Shown: piece after piece, positions 1 through 10,412 of the stretch | How the letters are laid out: each line of letters begins with the position of its first letter | How positions within the stretch are numbered: position 1 is the stretch's first letter | Assembly: GCA_937775295.1 (NCBI GenBank) | Contig: CALKBZ010000041.1 | Span: 1 to 60,148 of the forward strand | DNA length: 60,148 nucleotides | Origin: an uncultured Opitutales bacterium | Lineage (GTDB): Bacteria; Verrucomicrobiota; Verrucomicrobiia; Opitutales; Coraliomargaritaceae | Direction: 5' to 3' | The notes under the pieces: generated by a model | Database searches by the model: none | The model's input: only the letters and a program-made list of their open reading frames with translations | What the model was told of the DNA's origin: nothing | Translations under genes and position numbers: made by a program

Positions 1-18
1 AATCCCTCCCTCTCCGCC

Positions 19-35
19 ATTGGGCGCAGCCCAAT
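19..35. repeat. short perfect inverted repeat
   Basis: Seven-base arms ATTGGGC and GCCCAAT flank a three-base loop GCA. It lies at the window edge in the roughly 280-base stretch before the first gene. It could be the end of a terminator or a dispersed palindrome; no T-run follows on the plus strand. I see no other feature in bases 1-279. Confidence 0.35.
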
Positions 36-279
36 TAGGTAATAGTGATGAGATGCGAACCCGAGTCGAGGGTTTGTGCAGCGCAGTGGAACGGACAGCC
101 GCAGGCTGGTGGCGAAAGCCCTGAGCGTAGCCAAGCAATTCGTCCGTGCGTGTCATTTTCGATTGCTAGGTCAGGCTGCTCGTCTGGGCTCGATCTGTGT
201 TGCAGGCAATGGATAAACGCACCGAAAGTGCTGTCTTCTTGGTTGAAACCCAGCGCATGCGCTGCATCGTCAAGTGCAC

Positions 280-912
280 ATGATTATTGAATCCCAAGAA
301 TTGCCTCCGATCGGCACCAATGCGTTTGCCCTGATTGAACCGTCACGCAAGGAGTGTGTGATTGTCGATGCACCCGCTGAGGCCTACGATTGGGCGATGC
401 AAGTTGCGCAGCAGCATGACTGCCAGATTGTGGCGCTGATTTTAACACACGGACACTGGGATCATATTTTAGATGGCCACAAATTTGCCGCAGCAGGGAT
501 TCCGACTTATGGGCATCTGGCCGACACTGAAATGTTTGCGGCGCCTTCGAAAATGGCGAGCTATGCGATTCCAGGGCTGGAGTTGTTGCCTGTGCCGATT
601 GACCACTGGATCAAAGCGGGCGATACGCTCGATCTACTAGGTGACCAGTTGGAGATCCGTCACGTGCCCGGCCATTGCGCTGGGAATATCTTAGTCTATG
701 TGGCTAGCACACAGGCGGCGATCGTTGGCGATGTGATTTTTGCTGGGAGCGTCGGGCGTTACGATTTACCGGGCGGCGACTTTTCAGTGCTCGAGCAATC
801 GATCAAAACACAGGTTTATACGCTGCCGGATGCGACGGTTATTTATCCTGGGCATGGCCCAAATACCTCGGTCGCCCAAGAAAAAGGCGGTAATCCATTT
901 GTACGCGCATGA
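280..912 (+). CDS. MBL-fold metal-dependent hydrolase (glyoxalase II-like)
   Basis: A 210-residue metallo-beta-lactamase-fold hydrolase of the glyoxalase II-like type, probably a cytoplasmic thioester or related hydrolase; the exact substrate cannot be read from sequence. The binuclear metal site is complete: H57-G-H59-W-D61-H62, then H132 in RHVPGHCAGN, D151 in the VGDVIF segment and H192 in YPGHG. It lacks the long C-terminal substrate domain of true GloB, which fits the short hydroxyacylglutathione hydrolase-like family. ATG at 280 is preferred over a GTG six bases upstream. Its TGA overlaps the ATG of ribD (ATGA), so the two genes are probably translated from one message. Confidence 0.9.
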   Translation: MIIESQELPPIGTNAFALIEPSRKECVIVDAPAEAYDWAMQVAQQHDCQIVALILTHGHWDHILDGHKFAAAGIPTYGHLADTEMFAAPSKMASYAIPGLELLPVPIDHWIKAGDTLDLLGDQLEIRHVPGHCAGNILVYVASTQAAIVGDVIFAGSVGRYDLPGGDFSVLEQSIKTQVYTLPDATVIYPGHGPNTSVAQEKGGNPFVRA

Positions 913-2024
913 GTTCAGCTGACCAGCCTCACCAAGCCTTTATGGCGCATGCGCTTAAATTAGCGCAGCGAGCGTGGGGGCAAACGCACCCGAACCCTAT
1001 GGTCGGCGCGGTGATCGTCGAGCAGGGGCAGATCGTGGCTGAAGGCTGGCATCATGCGTCGGGGCAACCGCACGCTGAGATCGAAGCACTGCAATCGCTG
1101 GGACGCAAGCCGGCCCAAGGTGCGACGATTTATGTGACTTTAGAGCCTTGCAGCACTTGTGGTCGTACCGGCGCTTGCACGACTGCGATTATTGAATCGG
1201 GCCTGCGGAACGTGGTCGTGGGCGCAGTCGATCCGAACCCTGAGCATGCCGGACAAGGGCTAGCGCTCTTACGCGCAGCGGGAGTCGATGTGATCGAAGG
1301 GCAGCTGGCGCAGGATTGTACCGATCTGAATTTAATTTTCAACCATTGGATTGTGAGCCATCGTCCGTTGATTGCGGCGAAGATGGCGCTCACATTAGAC
1401 GGTAAATTCGCGGCGGCTTCGGGGCACTCGCAATGGGTGACGGGGGAGGCGGCACGGGTGGATGTGATGCGTTGGCGGCGCTATTTCCCCGCGATCGCTG
1501 TGGGAGCGAATACGGTGCTGCGCGATGATCCGAGCCTGACGAGCCGGATTGGCGAGTCGACCTGGTGTCCGCGGCGTTTTGTGTTTGATCGGAGTTTGCG
1601 CACTGTACGCGAAACGCGCTGGCCGCAGCTTTATAGGGACGCGCACAAGGGGTGCACGATTGTGCTGTGTGGCCCGGCAGCGGATGTTGATCTGCGCGGT
1701 CAACTCACTGCCCACGGCGTGAGCGTCTGGGAATTGCCAGAAGTCGATGGACATTTAGACTGGGAGGCTTTTCGCATACGTTGTGCAGAGGAAGAAATCT
1801 ACGGCGTCTATGTCGAGACAGGACCTGCGCTGGCCTCCAGTTTGCTTGAGCGGCAGCTGGTCGACTATGCATTTATCTATCAAGCGCCGAAGTTTATGAG
1901 CGATTGCGCGACACCGGGTATCGGTAGTGCGCGCGACACGCAATCGATGCGCGACGCGCTGCAGCTCAACAATGTACGCCACGCTATTTTAGGAGAAGAC
2001 ATTCTCACCCGTGGCAGTTTTTAA
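909..2024 (+). CDS. ribD: bifunctional diaminohydroxyphosphoribosylaminopyrimidine deaminase / uracil reductase
   Basis: Riboflavin biosynthesis enzyme carrying out two successive steps: deamination of the pyrimidine product of GTP cyclohydrolase II, then NADPH-dependent reduction of the ribosyl side chain. Residues about 8-140 form the cytidine-deaminase-like domain, with zinc ligands H55, C81 and C90 (H-A-E and [11 protein letters not shown]) and catalytic E57. Residues about 150-371 form the dihydrofolate-reductase-like RibD C-terminal domain, starting at [11 protein letters not shown]. Length (371) is normal. The start codon overlaps the stop of the MBL hydrolase gene. No other rib gene is in the window. 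Confidence 0.95.
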   Translation: MSSADQPHQAFMAHALKLAQRAWGQTHPNPMVGAVIVEQGQIVAEGWHHASGQPHAEIEALQSLGRKPAQGATIYVTLEPCSTCGRTGACTTAIIESGLRNVVVGAVDPNPEHAGQGLALLRAAGVDVIEGQLAQDCTDLNLIFNHWIVSHRPLIAAKMALTLDGKFAAASGHSQWVTGEAARVDVMRWRRYFPAIAVGANTVLRDDPSLTSRIGESTWCPRRFVFDRSLRTVRETRWPQLYRDAHKGCTIVLCGPAADVDLRGQLTAHGVSVWELPEVDGHLDWEAFRIRCAEEEIYGVYVETGPALASSLLERQLVDYAFIYQAPKFMSDCATPGIGSARDTQSMRDALQLNNVRHAILGEDILTRGSF

Positions 2025-2050
2025 TCACCATCAACAACACTCACTTTTTT

Positions 2051-2650
2051 ATGACTCAACATTCTCTCATCATCGCCACCGGCAACGCTCACAAAGTCGA
2101 AGAATTCGAACTATTACTCAAGGAGCTACAATTCGACGTGGTTTCTGCAAAAAACTGTGGCGGCATGCCAGCTGTGGATGAGGATGGTTCGACCTTTGCC
2201 GCGAATGCGCAAATCAAAGCCGAAGCACTGCGTAAGCTGGCGCCTGCAGATGCTTGGGTGATGGCGGACGACTCCGGTCTTGAAGTGGATGCACTCGACG
2301 GGGCGCCAGGGATCTATTCTGCACGTTACGCCGGGGTGGACGCGAGCGACCAAGACAATGTAGTGAAACTGCTCGACGCATTGAAGGATGTGCCGAAGGC
2401 AGAGCGCACTGCACGCTTTCGTTGCGTGTTGTGCGTGATCGACCACGATGGCTACATCACGCATTACGATGGATGTTGCGAAGGTCGCATCGATACCGAA
2501 GTCCATGGCGACGGCGGCTTCGGTTATGACCCGATCTTTATTCCGAATGGCTATAGTGAAAGCTTCGCGCAACTCGGTGATGCGGTGAAGAGCCAGCTCA
2601 GCCATCGCGCGAAAGCGGTCGAGTTGATGTGCAGTATCTTGGAAAAATAA
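2051..2650 (+). CDS. rdgB: RdgB/HAM1 family XTP/dITP pyrophosphatase
   Basis: House-cleaning nucleotide pyrophosphatase that removes non-canonical purine nucleotides (dITP, XTP) before they enter DNA or RNA. The 199-residue sequence shows the N-terminal IIATGNAHK nucleotide-binding segment, the D73-D74-S-G-L-E-V catalytic segment, a GYDPIF motif near residue 160, and the C-terminal S184-H-R motif that contacts the base. It follows ribD by 26 bases on the same strand and may share its transcript. Confidence 0.95.
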   Translation: MTQHSLIIATGNAHKVEEFELLLKELQFDVVSAKNCGGMPAVDEDGSTFAANAQIKAEALRKLAPADAWVMADDSGLEVDALDGAPGIYSARYAGVDASDQDNVVKLLDALKDVPKAERTARFRCVLCVIDHDGYITHYDGCCEGRIDTEVHGDGGFGYDPIFIPNGYSESFAQLGDAVKSQLSHRAKAVELMCSILEK

Positions 2651-2870
2651 ATGACAAACGGCATCCTTCCGCTGTTAACAGCAGAGGGTGTGACTCTGGT
2701 ATTTCTGCTTGAATGACTGCTGGCATAAACAGTTCTACGAATAATAGCTAAAGTCGTAGCGAGTGGGTTTACTCCTGCGATTGAATGGTTCGAATGTTAG
2801 AGATGATTTTTTCACCCTCTCGGTATCTTTATGCTTTGCAGCTGAGGGTGGGACGGCGTAGCGTGCTGGT

Positions 2871-3869
2871 ATGGAATTTGTTTTTGATTCACCACTTGAT
2901 ATGCACTTGCACCTCCGCGAGGGGGCAATGATGGAGCGCGTGACGCCGCTCAGCGCGGAGCATTTTTCCGGAGCGATCATTATGCCCAATCTGGTGCCGC
3001 CAGTTGATAATTTGGAACGCCTGCAGGTGTATCGTGATCAGATCAATGTGGCTAAGGGCGACACGGTCTTTGACCCGTTGATGATGTTGTTTTTTCGCAA
3101 CTACAGTGAGGCCGAGCTAGCCGCCGCGCGAGAGCACATCTTCGGCATCAAACTCTATCCAGCAGGCGCGACCACCAATAGCGAAGCAGGCGTTAAAGAG
3201 CTCAGTGCAGTCGAGGGCACGTTCAAATTAATGGAAGAAATGGGGATTCCGTTGATGATCCACGGCGAGACGCATGGCTTCGTGATGGATCGTGAGAAGG
3301 AGTTTCTCGCCAGTTATGAGTATCTCGCCCAGAAGTTTCCGAAGCTGAAGATCACGATGGAGCATATTACGACGCGCGACTCGGTCGAGATGCTGGATCG
3401 TTATGAGAATCTACATGCCACGGTCACATTGCACCATTTGATCATTACGCTGAACGATGTGGCGGGCGGTATGTTGCAGCCGCACCTGTTCTGTAAGCCC
3501 ATTGCCAAGCGTCCGGAGGATCGCGACGCGTTGTTAGCGGCCGCTTTGCAAGCTCATCCTAAATTGATGTTTGGCAGCGATTCCGCGCCACACCCAATCT
3601 CCAAGAAGGAGTGCTGCGGCTGTGCGGCAGGGCTCTTCACGGCGCCGGTTTGTTTGCCAACACTGGTCGAGCTGTTTGAGGAGCACGGTGCGTTGGGTAA
3701 TTTGCAGGCATTTGTCAGTGGCAATGCCCAGCGCATTCATAATTTTACGCCCCTATCGAAAACCGTGAAGCTGGAGAAAGTTGGCATGCTTGTGCCAGAA
3801 AGCTATGGTGATGTGGTGCCGTATCGTGCTGGTGAAACGATCCCTTGGGCAGTGACTTCGATTCACTAA
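2871..3869 (+). CDS. pyrC: dihydroorotase (class II, PyrC type)
   Basis: Third step of de novo pyrimidine synthesis: reversible cyclisation of carbamoyl-aspartate to dihydroorotate, in the cytoplasm. Visible zinc-site residues are H12-L-H14-L-R, K94 in [10 protein letters not shown] (the lysine carbamylated in this family), the His of MIHGE, the His of MEHITT and the Asp of FGSDSAPH. At 332 residues it matches the compact PyrC class rather than the longer PyrC/PyrX class. A 220-base gap separates it from rdgB, so it probably has its own promoter. A strong hairpin terminator lies about 90 bases downstream. Confidence 0.95.
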   Translation: MEFVFDSPLDMHLHLREGAMMERVTPLSAEHFSGAIIMPNLVPPVDNLERLQVYRDQINVAKGDTVFDPLMMLFFRNYSEAELAAAREHIFGIKLYPAGATTNSEAGVKELSAVEGTFKLMEEMGIPLMIHGETHGFVMDREKEFLASYEYLAQKFPKLKITMEHITTRDSVEMLDRYENLHATVTLHHLIITLNDVAGGMLQPHLFCKPIAKRPEDRDALLAAALQAHPKLMFGSDSAPHPISKKECCGCAAGLFTAPVCLPTLVELFEEHGALGNLQAFVSGNAQRIHNFTPLSKTVKLEKVGMLVPESYGDVVPYRAGETIPWAVTSIH

Positions 3870-3956
3870 TGTGTGGCTTTCGTCGTAGACGGGGGAGTGT
3901 TGGCTAAGTCTGATGCAGCCCATCTCACGAAGGAGGCCAGCATAAGATTGATGCAC

Positions 3957-3995
3957 AAAAAAACGGCGGACACGCAAAGCGTCCGCCGTTTTTTG
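3957..3995. terminator. bidirectional intrinsic terminator between pyrC and efp
   Basis: A GC-rich stem with arms ACGGCGGAC and GTCCGCCGT encloses a nine-base loop, with an A-run before the left arm and a T-run after the right arm. It can therefore act in both directions, ending pyrC from the left and efp from the right, which suits its position between convergent genes. Confidence 0.9.
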
Positions 3996-4022
3996 TTTAA
4001 AAAATGTGTCGAGTTGGGGCGC

Positions 4023-4580
4023 CTACGCGCGGCCCATGTAGGACTTCTCAGAGGTGCTGATCTTGAGCACGTCGCCTTCTTTGACGAACAGGGGCACTTG
4101 CACGACGAGGCCAGTTTCGAGTGTAGCTGGCTTTTGCACGTTGCTGGCGGTGTCGCCTTTAATGCCTTCGGCGGATTCGATGACCTTCATTTCGATCGAG
4201 GCAGGTAGCTCGATTTGGATCGGCTTGTCGTTGACGTGAAGAATGCTGTACACCTGTGTTTCGACGAGGAACTCCTTTGAGTCTTCGACTAAAGAGGTAT
4301 CAAGGATAATGTCTTCGAAGGTTTCGGGATCCATGAAGTGGTAGCCGTCGCCATCGACGTAGCTGTACTCAAGCTTGACCATATCGGTGTGCATAATCTC
4401 CACGGAGTCCGTGGTGCGGATCTTGGTGTTGGTACTAGATCCAGAACTCAGGTTGCGCATGGTGACTTGCATGAAGCCAGCCTGGCGGCCTTGTGTGCGG
4501 TGCTGCACGTCGAGAACCAGGTGCGGAGTGCCCTGGTAGTTGAGAACCTTGCCTTTGCGAACGTCTGTAGGAGATGCCAT
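4023..4580 (-). CDS. efp: translation elongation factor P (arginine-type)
   Basis: EF-P binds stalled ribosomes and promotes peptide bonds at polyproline stretches. The 185-residue protein has an N-terminal KOW-like domain and two OB domains, ending in the EF-P C-terminal pattern LVVQVPLFVKEGDVLKI. ATG 4580 gives the family-like N terminus MASPTDVRKGK; a longer reading frame would add 18 unrelated residues. The tip of the domain-I loop reads T-Q-G-R32-Q-A-G. It aligns without gaps to the Pseudomonas loop carrying rhamnosylated R32, and puts Arg where E. coli has modified K34. No EarP, EpmA or EpmB gene is in the window. Confidence 0.95.
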   Translation of the reverse strand: MASPTDVRKGKVLNYQGTPHLVLDVQHRTQGRQAGFMQVTMRNLSSGSSTNTKIRTTDSVEIMHTDMVKLEYSYVDGDGYHFMDPETFEDIILDTSLVEDSKEFLVETQVYSILHVNDKPIQIELPASIEMKVIESAEGIKGDTASNVQKPATLETGLVVQVPLFVKEGDVLKISTSEKSYMGRA

Positions 4581-4672
4581 AAGTATTTGTGGTGTTAAAA
4601 AAATAGATCTTCCAGTGCTTTGCGAGCCTGTCAAGCGATTCGGCAGCAGCGCAAATGGTGGCTACGCGCGGC

Positions 4673-6168
<1,496 letters not shown>

Positions 6169-6299
6169 GCAATTATTGAACTTTGTGTGAAAAAATGGGA
6201 ATAGGAAGAAGTTAGGCGTCTCAAATAGAATGTCTACCGAATGGTTCGACAAGACGTAGATCTACTATTACATATCTAATTCTAACCATAAATATATAA

Positions 6300-6512
6300 A
6301 TGAAAAAATTCCTACTTATTCCGATTCTGTTAATTGCTGGTGCGATCTCAGCGAGCGCTTGTGGCACTTGTGCTGCCCATAATAAGGCTGATGTAAAAGA
6401 AGGTGCTAAATCTTGCTGTGCAAAGGACGCTGTTAAAGCGGACAGTGCCAAATCTTGCTGTGCAAAAGATGCTGCTCCAGCGGACGGCGCTAAGTCTTGT
6501 TGCGCAAAATAG
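6300..6512 (+). CDS. small secreted cysteine-repeat protein
   Basis: A 70-residue protein with a clear Sec signal peptide (MKKFLLIPILLIAGAISASA, about residues 1-20) followed by CGTC and then three copies of the unit AKSCCAK spaced 14-15 residues apart. That gives eight cysteines in about 50 mature residues, arranged as one CxxC and three CC pairs. I do not recognise a named family. The pattern suggests extracytoplasmic metal binding (copper, zinc or similar) or a disulphide-linked wall peptide, but this is inference. It stands alone, facing away from dus, with 50 bases between the divergent reading frames. Confidence 0.75.
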   Translation: MKKFLLIPILLIAGAISASACGTCAAHNKADVKEGAKSCCAKDAVKADSAKSCCAKDAAPADGAKSCCAK

Positions 6513-6900
6513 GCTCCTGCAGTCGCTATAAATGGTGGCAAGCAGGTAGCTCGTTAAGTTAACAGTCAGACTGATCTTGATTCAAAGTTCCGTTGGTCGT
6601 TTAGATCGCGGGGCTTTTTTGTGTCAAAAATAGCCATGGCCGAAGGTACATGCAGTGCCGATCACCATTAACTATGTTAAATCGAGCGACAAACTTCCAG
6701 TTTCAATCAATGCCAAAAGTAGTCGGCAGATCAGGCTGCCGCTGAGCATTGAAATTCAGTCGCCGCGGTCAGGGCCACAAGTGGTGGGGATTCCCTGCAT
6801 GAAGATACTTAGCATGGCGCTTTGGGTGATACTGCCGATAATGAAAGTCAGGCTGAAAAAGCCCGCAGCATCTTTGAGTGGCCATTCTGTGAGGGCGTGT

Positions 6901-7120
6901 GTCAGGCTGAAAATCGTTACGATAATGCATCTTCCAATTGAAGCGCGTGCATCAGATATTTATATTGAACCGTTAGAGTGGCATACAAATATGCACTTTC
7001 GTGTGGATGGTCGATTGCTGCAGGTCTTTCAGGGCGCTTCACGCTCCGATAAATTCACGTATTAAAATTGTGAGTGATCTTAATGTGGCGGAACAGAAGA
7101 ATAGGAGCATCGCTGTATGA
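6901..7120 (+). pseudogene. remnant of a GspE/PilB-type secretion ATPase gene
   Basis: Frame one reads ARASDIYIEP followed about 10 residues later by RVDGRLLQVF. These are the N2-domain signatures of type II secretion/type IV pilus ATPases (ASDIHIEP and RIDG). After a frameshift near 7045 the next frame reads SRIKIVSDLNVAEQ, matching the following SRIKVMAxLDIAE motif of the family, and then stops at 7118-7120. No Walker A, Walker B or His-box region follows. This is therefore a truncated and frameshifted piece of about 70 codons, not a working ATPase. Upstream sequence back to 6655 is open but has no clear family match. Confidence 0.75.
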
Positions 7121-7203
7121 GAGACTGATCCGTTTCACAGTTCAGTGGTCAAATAGAGTCGCATTGTATTGCAGAACTGAATGAGCATCGAGGATCGTTT
7201 TGG

Positions 7204-7890
7204 CTAGGTATTAGAGGCGCTATCCTCAATGTCGTAAATGTAACCAATGCCGTGCACTGTTCGGAACGCATCGAGGGTGAGTTCGTGGCGTTTGTAGAGA
7301 TCGCGCATTTTTACTATGTATTGATCGAGTGATCGACTGCGCACATCGGCATGAATCCCCCTGACTGAGTGGATTAAGTTTTTGCGTGTCAGCACGCTGT
7401 TTGGGTGCGCAGCGAGATAGGAAAAGATGCCGAGCTCTTTACGACCTATGCTTTCGGCTATGCCATCTGGAAATTGAACTTCCAGACGCTGCGGGTTGAC
7501 TGCTGCACCACAGAAATAAAATGGTTCGTCAGTGATGGTTACATTCTGAGTGACCTTCGAATCGTTGGTCGTTTCGGCTCGACGCAGCACTGCATAAATA
7601 CGTGCAATCAATTCGGGATAGCTAAAAGGTTTAGTGATGTAGTCATCGCCGCCCATCTCGAGCGCCCTTACCTTTTTAAGCTCTGCATTTTCACCAGTTA
7701 GGAAAATGACCGGAGTGTTGATTCCACTTTTGCGCAAGTCATCCATCAGGGCAAAGCCTGTCGAGTCGGGCAAGTGTACATCTAACAGTAGTAAGTTTGC
7801 AAAGTTACTTTTTAGGTAACGCACCACATGTGCGGCTTCGTTACAGATCTGGCTTTGCATACCAGCTAATTCCAAGTGAGTGGCGATCAC
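7204..7890 (-). CDS. OmpR/PhoB-family response regulator
   Basis: Two-component response regulator: receiver domain plus winged-helix DNA-binding domain. From GTG 7890 the protein is 228 residues, with phosphoacceptor D37 (LLLLDVHLPD), T65 and K87 (ITKPF), and a C-terminal Trans_reg_C domain from about residue 115 (SVRGIHADVRSRSLDQYIVKMR). The acidic Mg-binding residues of the receiver (AEDNN) lie in frame just upstream, before any ATG, GTG or TTG. The frame is open to an ATA at 7950, directly after the bcp stop. Starting there would give a complete 248-residue protein with E13, D14, D57, T85 and K107. No histidine kinase gene is adjacent. Confidence 0.9.
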   Translation of the reverse strand: MIATHLELAGMQSQICNEAAHVVRYLKSNFANLLLLDVHLPDSTGFALMDDLRKSGINTPVIFLTGENAELKKVRALEMGGDDYITKPFSYPELIARIYAVLRRAETTNDSKVTQNVTITDEPFYFCGAAVNPQRLEVQFPDGIAESIGRKELGIFSYLAAHPNSVLTRKNLIHSVRGIHADVRSRSLDQYIVKMRDLYKRHELTLDAFRTVHGIGYIYDIEDSASNT

Positions 7891-7951
7891 AGTAGCGAGG
7901 TCGTTGTTGTCCTCTGCGATGACGATGAGTGGTTTAGGTTGATTGCTTATA

Positions 7952-8428
7952 TTAAGTGGTTAACCGAAAGAAGTCTTCTAATACTTGGGCGGCATGAGCC
8001 TCGGGTTTGACTTTAGGGTAGCTTGTTAAAATAGTGCCGTCCGCGGCGATGAGGAAGGACATCCGGTGGATGCCATCATAGATGCGGCCCATGAACTTCT
8101 TCTCGCCGAACACGCCAAAGGCATTCGCTAATTCAAGCTTAGTATCAGCAATAAGGGGGAAGGGTAGAGCGTATTTGTCTTGGAATTTTTGGTGTGAGCG
8201 CTCGGTATCCATGCTCACGCCAATAACTTTTAGGCCAGCCGCCTCGAAGTCTGCCCAAGCATCGCGGATCGCGCAGGCTTCTTTCGTGCAGCCTGGTGTG
8301 TCATCTTTCGGGTAGAAATAGATGAGGTAGGGGCTAGTTATTTCACTACTATAAATAGTGGTCTTGCCATCTACATAACTAAAAGCGGGCGTTTTTTGTC
8401 CTGAAGTCAGTGGAATCGGAAGGGACAT
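7952..8428 (-). CDS. bcp: peroxiredoxin, Bcp/PrxQ type
   Basis: Thiol peroxidase that reduces hydroperoxides using thioredoxin. The 158-residue AhpC/TSA-fold protein has YPKDDTPGCTKEAC with peroxidatic C47 and a second cysteine C52 five residues later, the usual PrxQ arrangement. It has no signal peptide, so it is cytoplasmic. It is the first gene of a two-gene unit: the response regulator's frame opens across its stop codon, suggesting coupled translation. Confidence 0.93.
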   Translation of the reverse strand: MSLPIPLTSGQKTPAFSYVDGKTTIYSSEITSPYLIYFYPKDDTPGCTKEACAIRDAWADFEAAGLKVIGVSMDTERSHQKFQDKYALPFPLIADTKLELANAFGVFGEKKFMGRIYDGIHRMSFLIAADGTILTSYPKVKPEAHAAQVLEDFFRLTT

Positions 8429-8565
8429 AATATTATGACGAAAGTGGCTAAAATTGAATTATACTGCTGGATTTTTTTTTACAATTATTTAATTCATTTG
8501 TTGTGGCCTAATTAGCGGAAATTTTTCTTGTGCCAGCGACATCCTGCATCAAGTTGACTGGCCTT

Positions 8566-9447
8566 ATGGAAAAGACACCATTACTTATGCTCGGATTGCC
8601 TAAAGGCAGTCTTGAAGATTCCACAATCAAGCTTTTTGCCAAAGCTGGTTTCGGTATTACAAAGAGTTCCCGCTCGTATCGTCCGTCTTTTGACGATGCA
8701 GAGTTGGACGGTCGCTTCGTGCGCGCACAAGAAGTGAGTCGCTACGTCGAGCACGGATATTTCGATTGTGGCCTGACTGGTCAGGACTGGGTGCTTGAGA
8801 ACGCTTCTGACGTGGTCGAAGTGTGTGATTTAGTTTATAGTCGCGCATCGAACCGCCGCTCGAAGTGGGTGCTTGCAGTGCCAGCAGCCTCCTCAGTGCA
8901 GACTGTGCAGGACTTGGAAGGCAAGCGTATCGCCACTGAAGTAATTAATATCACGGGCCAATACTTGAAAGACCAAGGTGTGAATGCCGAAGTCGAATTT
9001 TCATGGGGCGCGACTGAAGTGAAGGTGCCGGATCTGGTCGATGCGATTGTGGATCTTACGGAAACTGGCAACTCGCTGCGTGCAAATAATCTACGTATCG
9101 TCGATACACTCATTTATACCAACACTGTGCTGATCGCCAATAAAGCGGCTTGGGAAAACCCGGCGAAGCGCAAGAAGATTGAAAATATCGCGTTGCTGTT
9201 ACAAGCGGCGCTGGAAGCCCACTCGAAGGTGGGCTTAAAGCTTAACATCGAGAAAGTGAAGCTCGACGCGCTTCTCAAAGAATTGCCAGCCCTACGTAAT
9301 CCAACAATCAATCGCCTGACTGACGAGGCTTGGGTCGCGATCGATACGATTATTGACGAGAAGGTCTCTCGCGAGCTAATCCCGGCATTAAAGGCGCATG
9401 GCGCGGAGGGGATTATTGAGTATCCGCTGAATAAAGTTGTTTATTGA
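8566..9447 (+). CDS. hisG: ATP phosphoribosyltransferase, long form
   Basis: First committed step of histidine synthesis: ATP plus PRPP give phosphoribosyl-ATP. From ATG 8566 the protein is 293 residues, starting [14 protein letters not shown]. The PRPP-binding segment is seen as [15 protein letters not shown]. The C-terminal 75 residues form the ACT-like regulatory domain of the long HisG form, which is feedback-inhibited by histidine and needs no HisZ. An upstream GTG (8530) adds 12 residues that do not look like the family. It is followed after 9 bases by aguB, so histidine and polyamine genes share a probable operon; no other his gene is here. Confidence 0.95.
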   Translation: MEKTPLLMLGLPKGSLEDSTIKLFAKAGFGITKSSRSYRPSFDDAELDGRFVRAQEVSRYVEHGYFDCGLTGQDWVLENASDVVEVCDLVYSRASNRRSKWVLAVPAASSVQTVQDLEGKRIATEVINITGQYLKDQGVNAEVEFSWGATEVKVPDLVDAIVDLTETGNSLRANNLRIVDTLIYTNTVLIANKAAWENPAKRKKIENIALLLQAALEAHSKVGLKLNIEKVKLDALLKELPALRNPTINRLTDEAWVAIDTIIDEKVSRELIPALKAHGAEGIIEYPLNKVVY

Positions 9448-9456
9448 TTTTAGTGT

Positions 9457-10347
9457 ATGGCAGGTAGAACTCCAACTCTGCGCACTGTGCGCATCGGACT
9501 TATTCAGGTTCGTGAGCAAGGATCCGCAGAGGCCAATCTCAGCTATACTATTGATAAAATAAGGGAGGCTGCTGCTGCCGGCGCGCAGATTATTTGCACG
9601 CAGGAGCTGTTTACTTCCCCTTATTTTTGTGCCACTCAAGATCCGGAGCTATTCGATCTTGCAGAGCCGGTTCCCGGCCCCACCACTGATATCCTTGCAG
9701 CAGTGGCAGGGGAGTTGGGGGTGGTGATCATCGGTTCGCTGTTTGAGCGACGCTCCTCAGGTGTGTATCACAATACGGCTGTGGTGATTGATGCTGATGG
9801 CTCGTATCTCGGTAAATACCGCAAAATGCATATCCCGCAGGACCCAGGCTTTGAAGAGAAATACTACTTCACACCTGGTGACCTAGGTTACAAGGTATGG
9901 GACACACGTTTTGGTAAGATTTCGGTGCTTATTTGCTGGGATCAATGGTATCCGGAAGCCGCTCGCCTGGCAGCGCTCGCAGGCGCGGAGATTCTATTTT
10001 ATCCGACCGCGATTGGTTGGCTCTCCGAGGAGAAGGTTAAGCTAGGTGTAGCCCAACACACTGCTTGGGAAACCGTGCAACGCGGGCATGCGGTGGCTAA
10101 TGGATGTTACGTGGCGGCGGTCAATCGCACTGGCACCGAAGGTGGCATTGAATTTTGGGGGCAATCTTTCGTGTCCGATTTTTATGGGCAGGTGCTGGAG
10201 CGTGCACCAGTCGATGCGGAAGCGCTGGTCTTGGCGGATTGCGATTTGAAAGCACTGGAAGATATGCGTCGGGATTGGCCCTTCTTTCGCGATCGTCGAA
10301 TTGATAGCTTCGACGGCTTGACCCGACGTATGATCGACGAAGATTAA
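9457..10347 (+). CDS. aguB: N-carbamoylputrescine amidase
   Basis: Nitrilase-superfamily amidase that converts N-carbamoylputrescine to putrescine, CO2 and ammonia. The catalytic triad is visible as E50 (CTQELF), K123 (YRKMHIP) and C160 (LICWDQWYPE). The 296-residue length and the IPQDPGFEEKYYF and GWLSEEK segments are typical of the plant/bacterial CPA group rather than of general nitrilases. The next gene encodes agmatine deiminase, which makes its substrate, and this supports the assignment strongly. Confidence 0.93.
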   Translation: MAGRTPTLRTVRIGLIQVREQGSAEANLSYTIDKIREAAAAGAQIICTQELFTSPYFCATQDPELFDLAEPVPGPTTDILAAVAGELGVVIIGSLFERRSSGVYHNTAVVIDADGSYLGKYRKMHIPQDPGFEEKYYFTPGDLGYKVWDTRFGKISVLICWDQWYPEAARLAALAGAEILFYPTAIGWLSEEKVKLGVAQHTAWETVQRGHAVANGCYVAAVNRTGTEGGIEFWGQSFVSDFYGQVLERAPVDAEALVLADCDLKALEDMRRDWPFFRDRRIDSFDGLTRRMIDED

Positions 10348-10412
10348 GTGCGCGGATCGTTTTGCTTCTGTTATTAATTGTGTAACGATACGTATCATTT
10401 AGGAATTTTGTA

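Noticed and set aside
45-290. 81-codon open frame before the MBL hydrolase gene
   Set aside because: No protein-like pattern, no ribosome site, rich in Ser/Cys/Arg from out-of-frame GC sequence, and it overlaps the start of the real gene.
1395-1754. 119-codon frame antisense to ribD
   Set aside because: Shadow of the ribD reductase domain; no independent evidence.
2126-2605. 159-codon frame antisense to rdgB
   Set aside because: Shadow of the rdgB codons; no protein features.
3873-4208. 111-codon frame spanning the pyrC/efp gap
   Set aside because: It runs through the intrinsic terminator and antisense to efp, with no family similarity.
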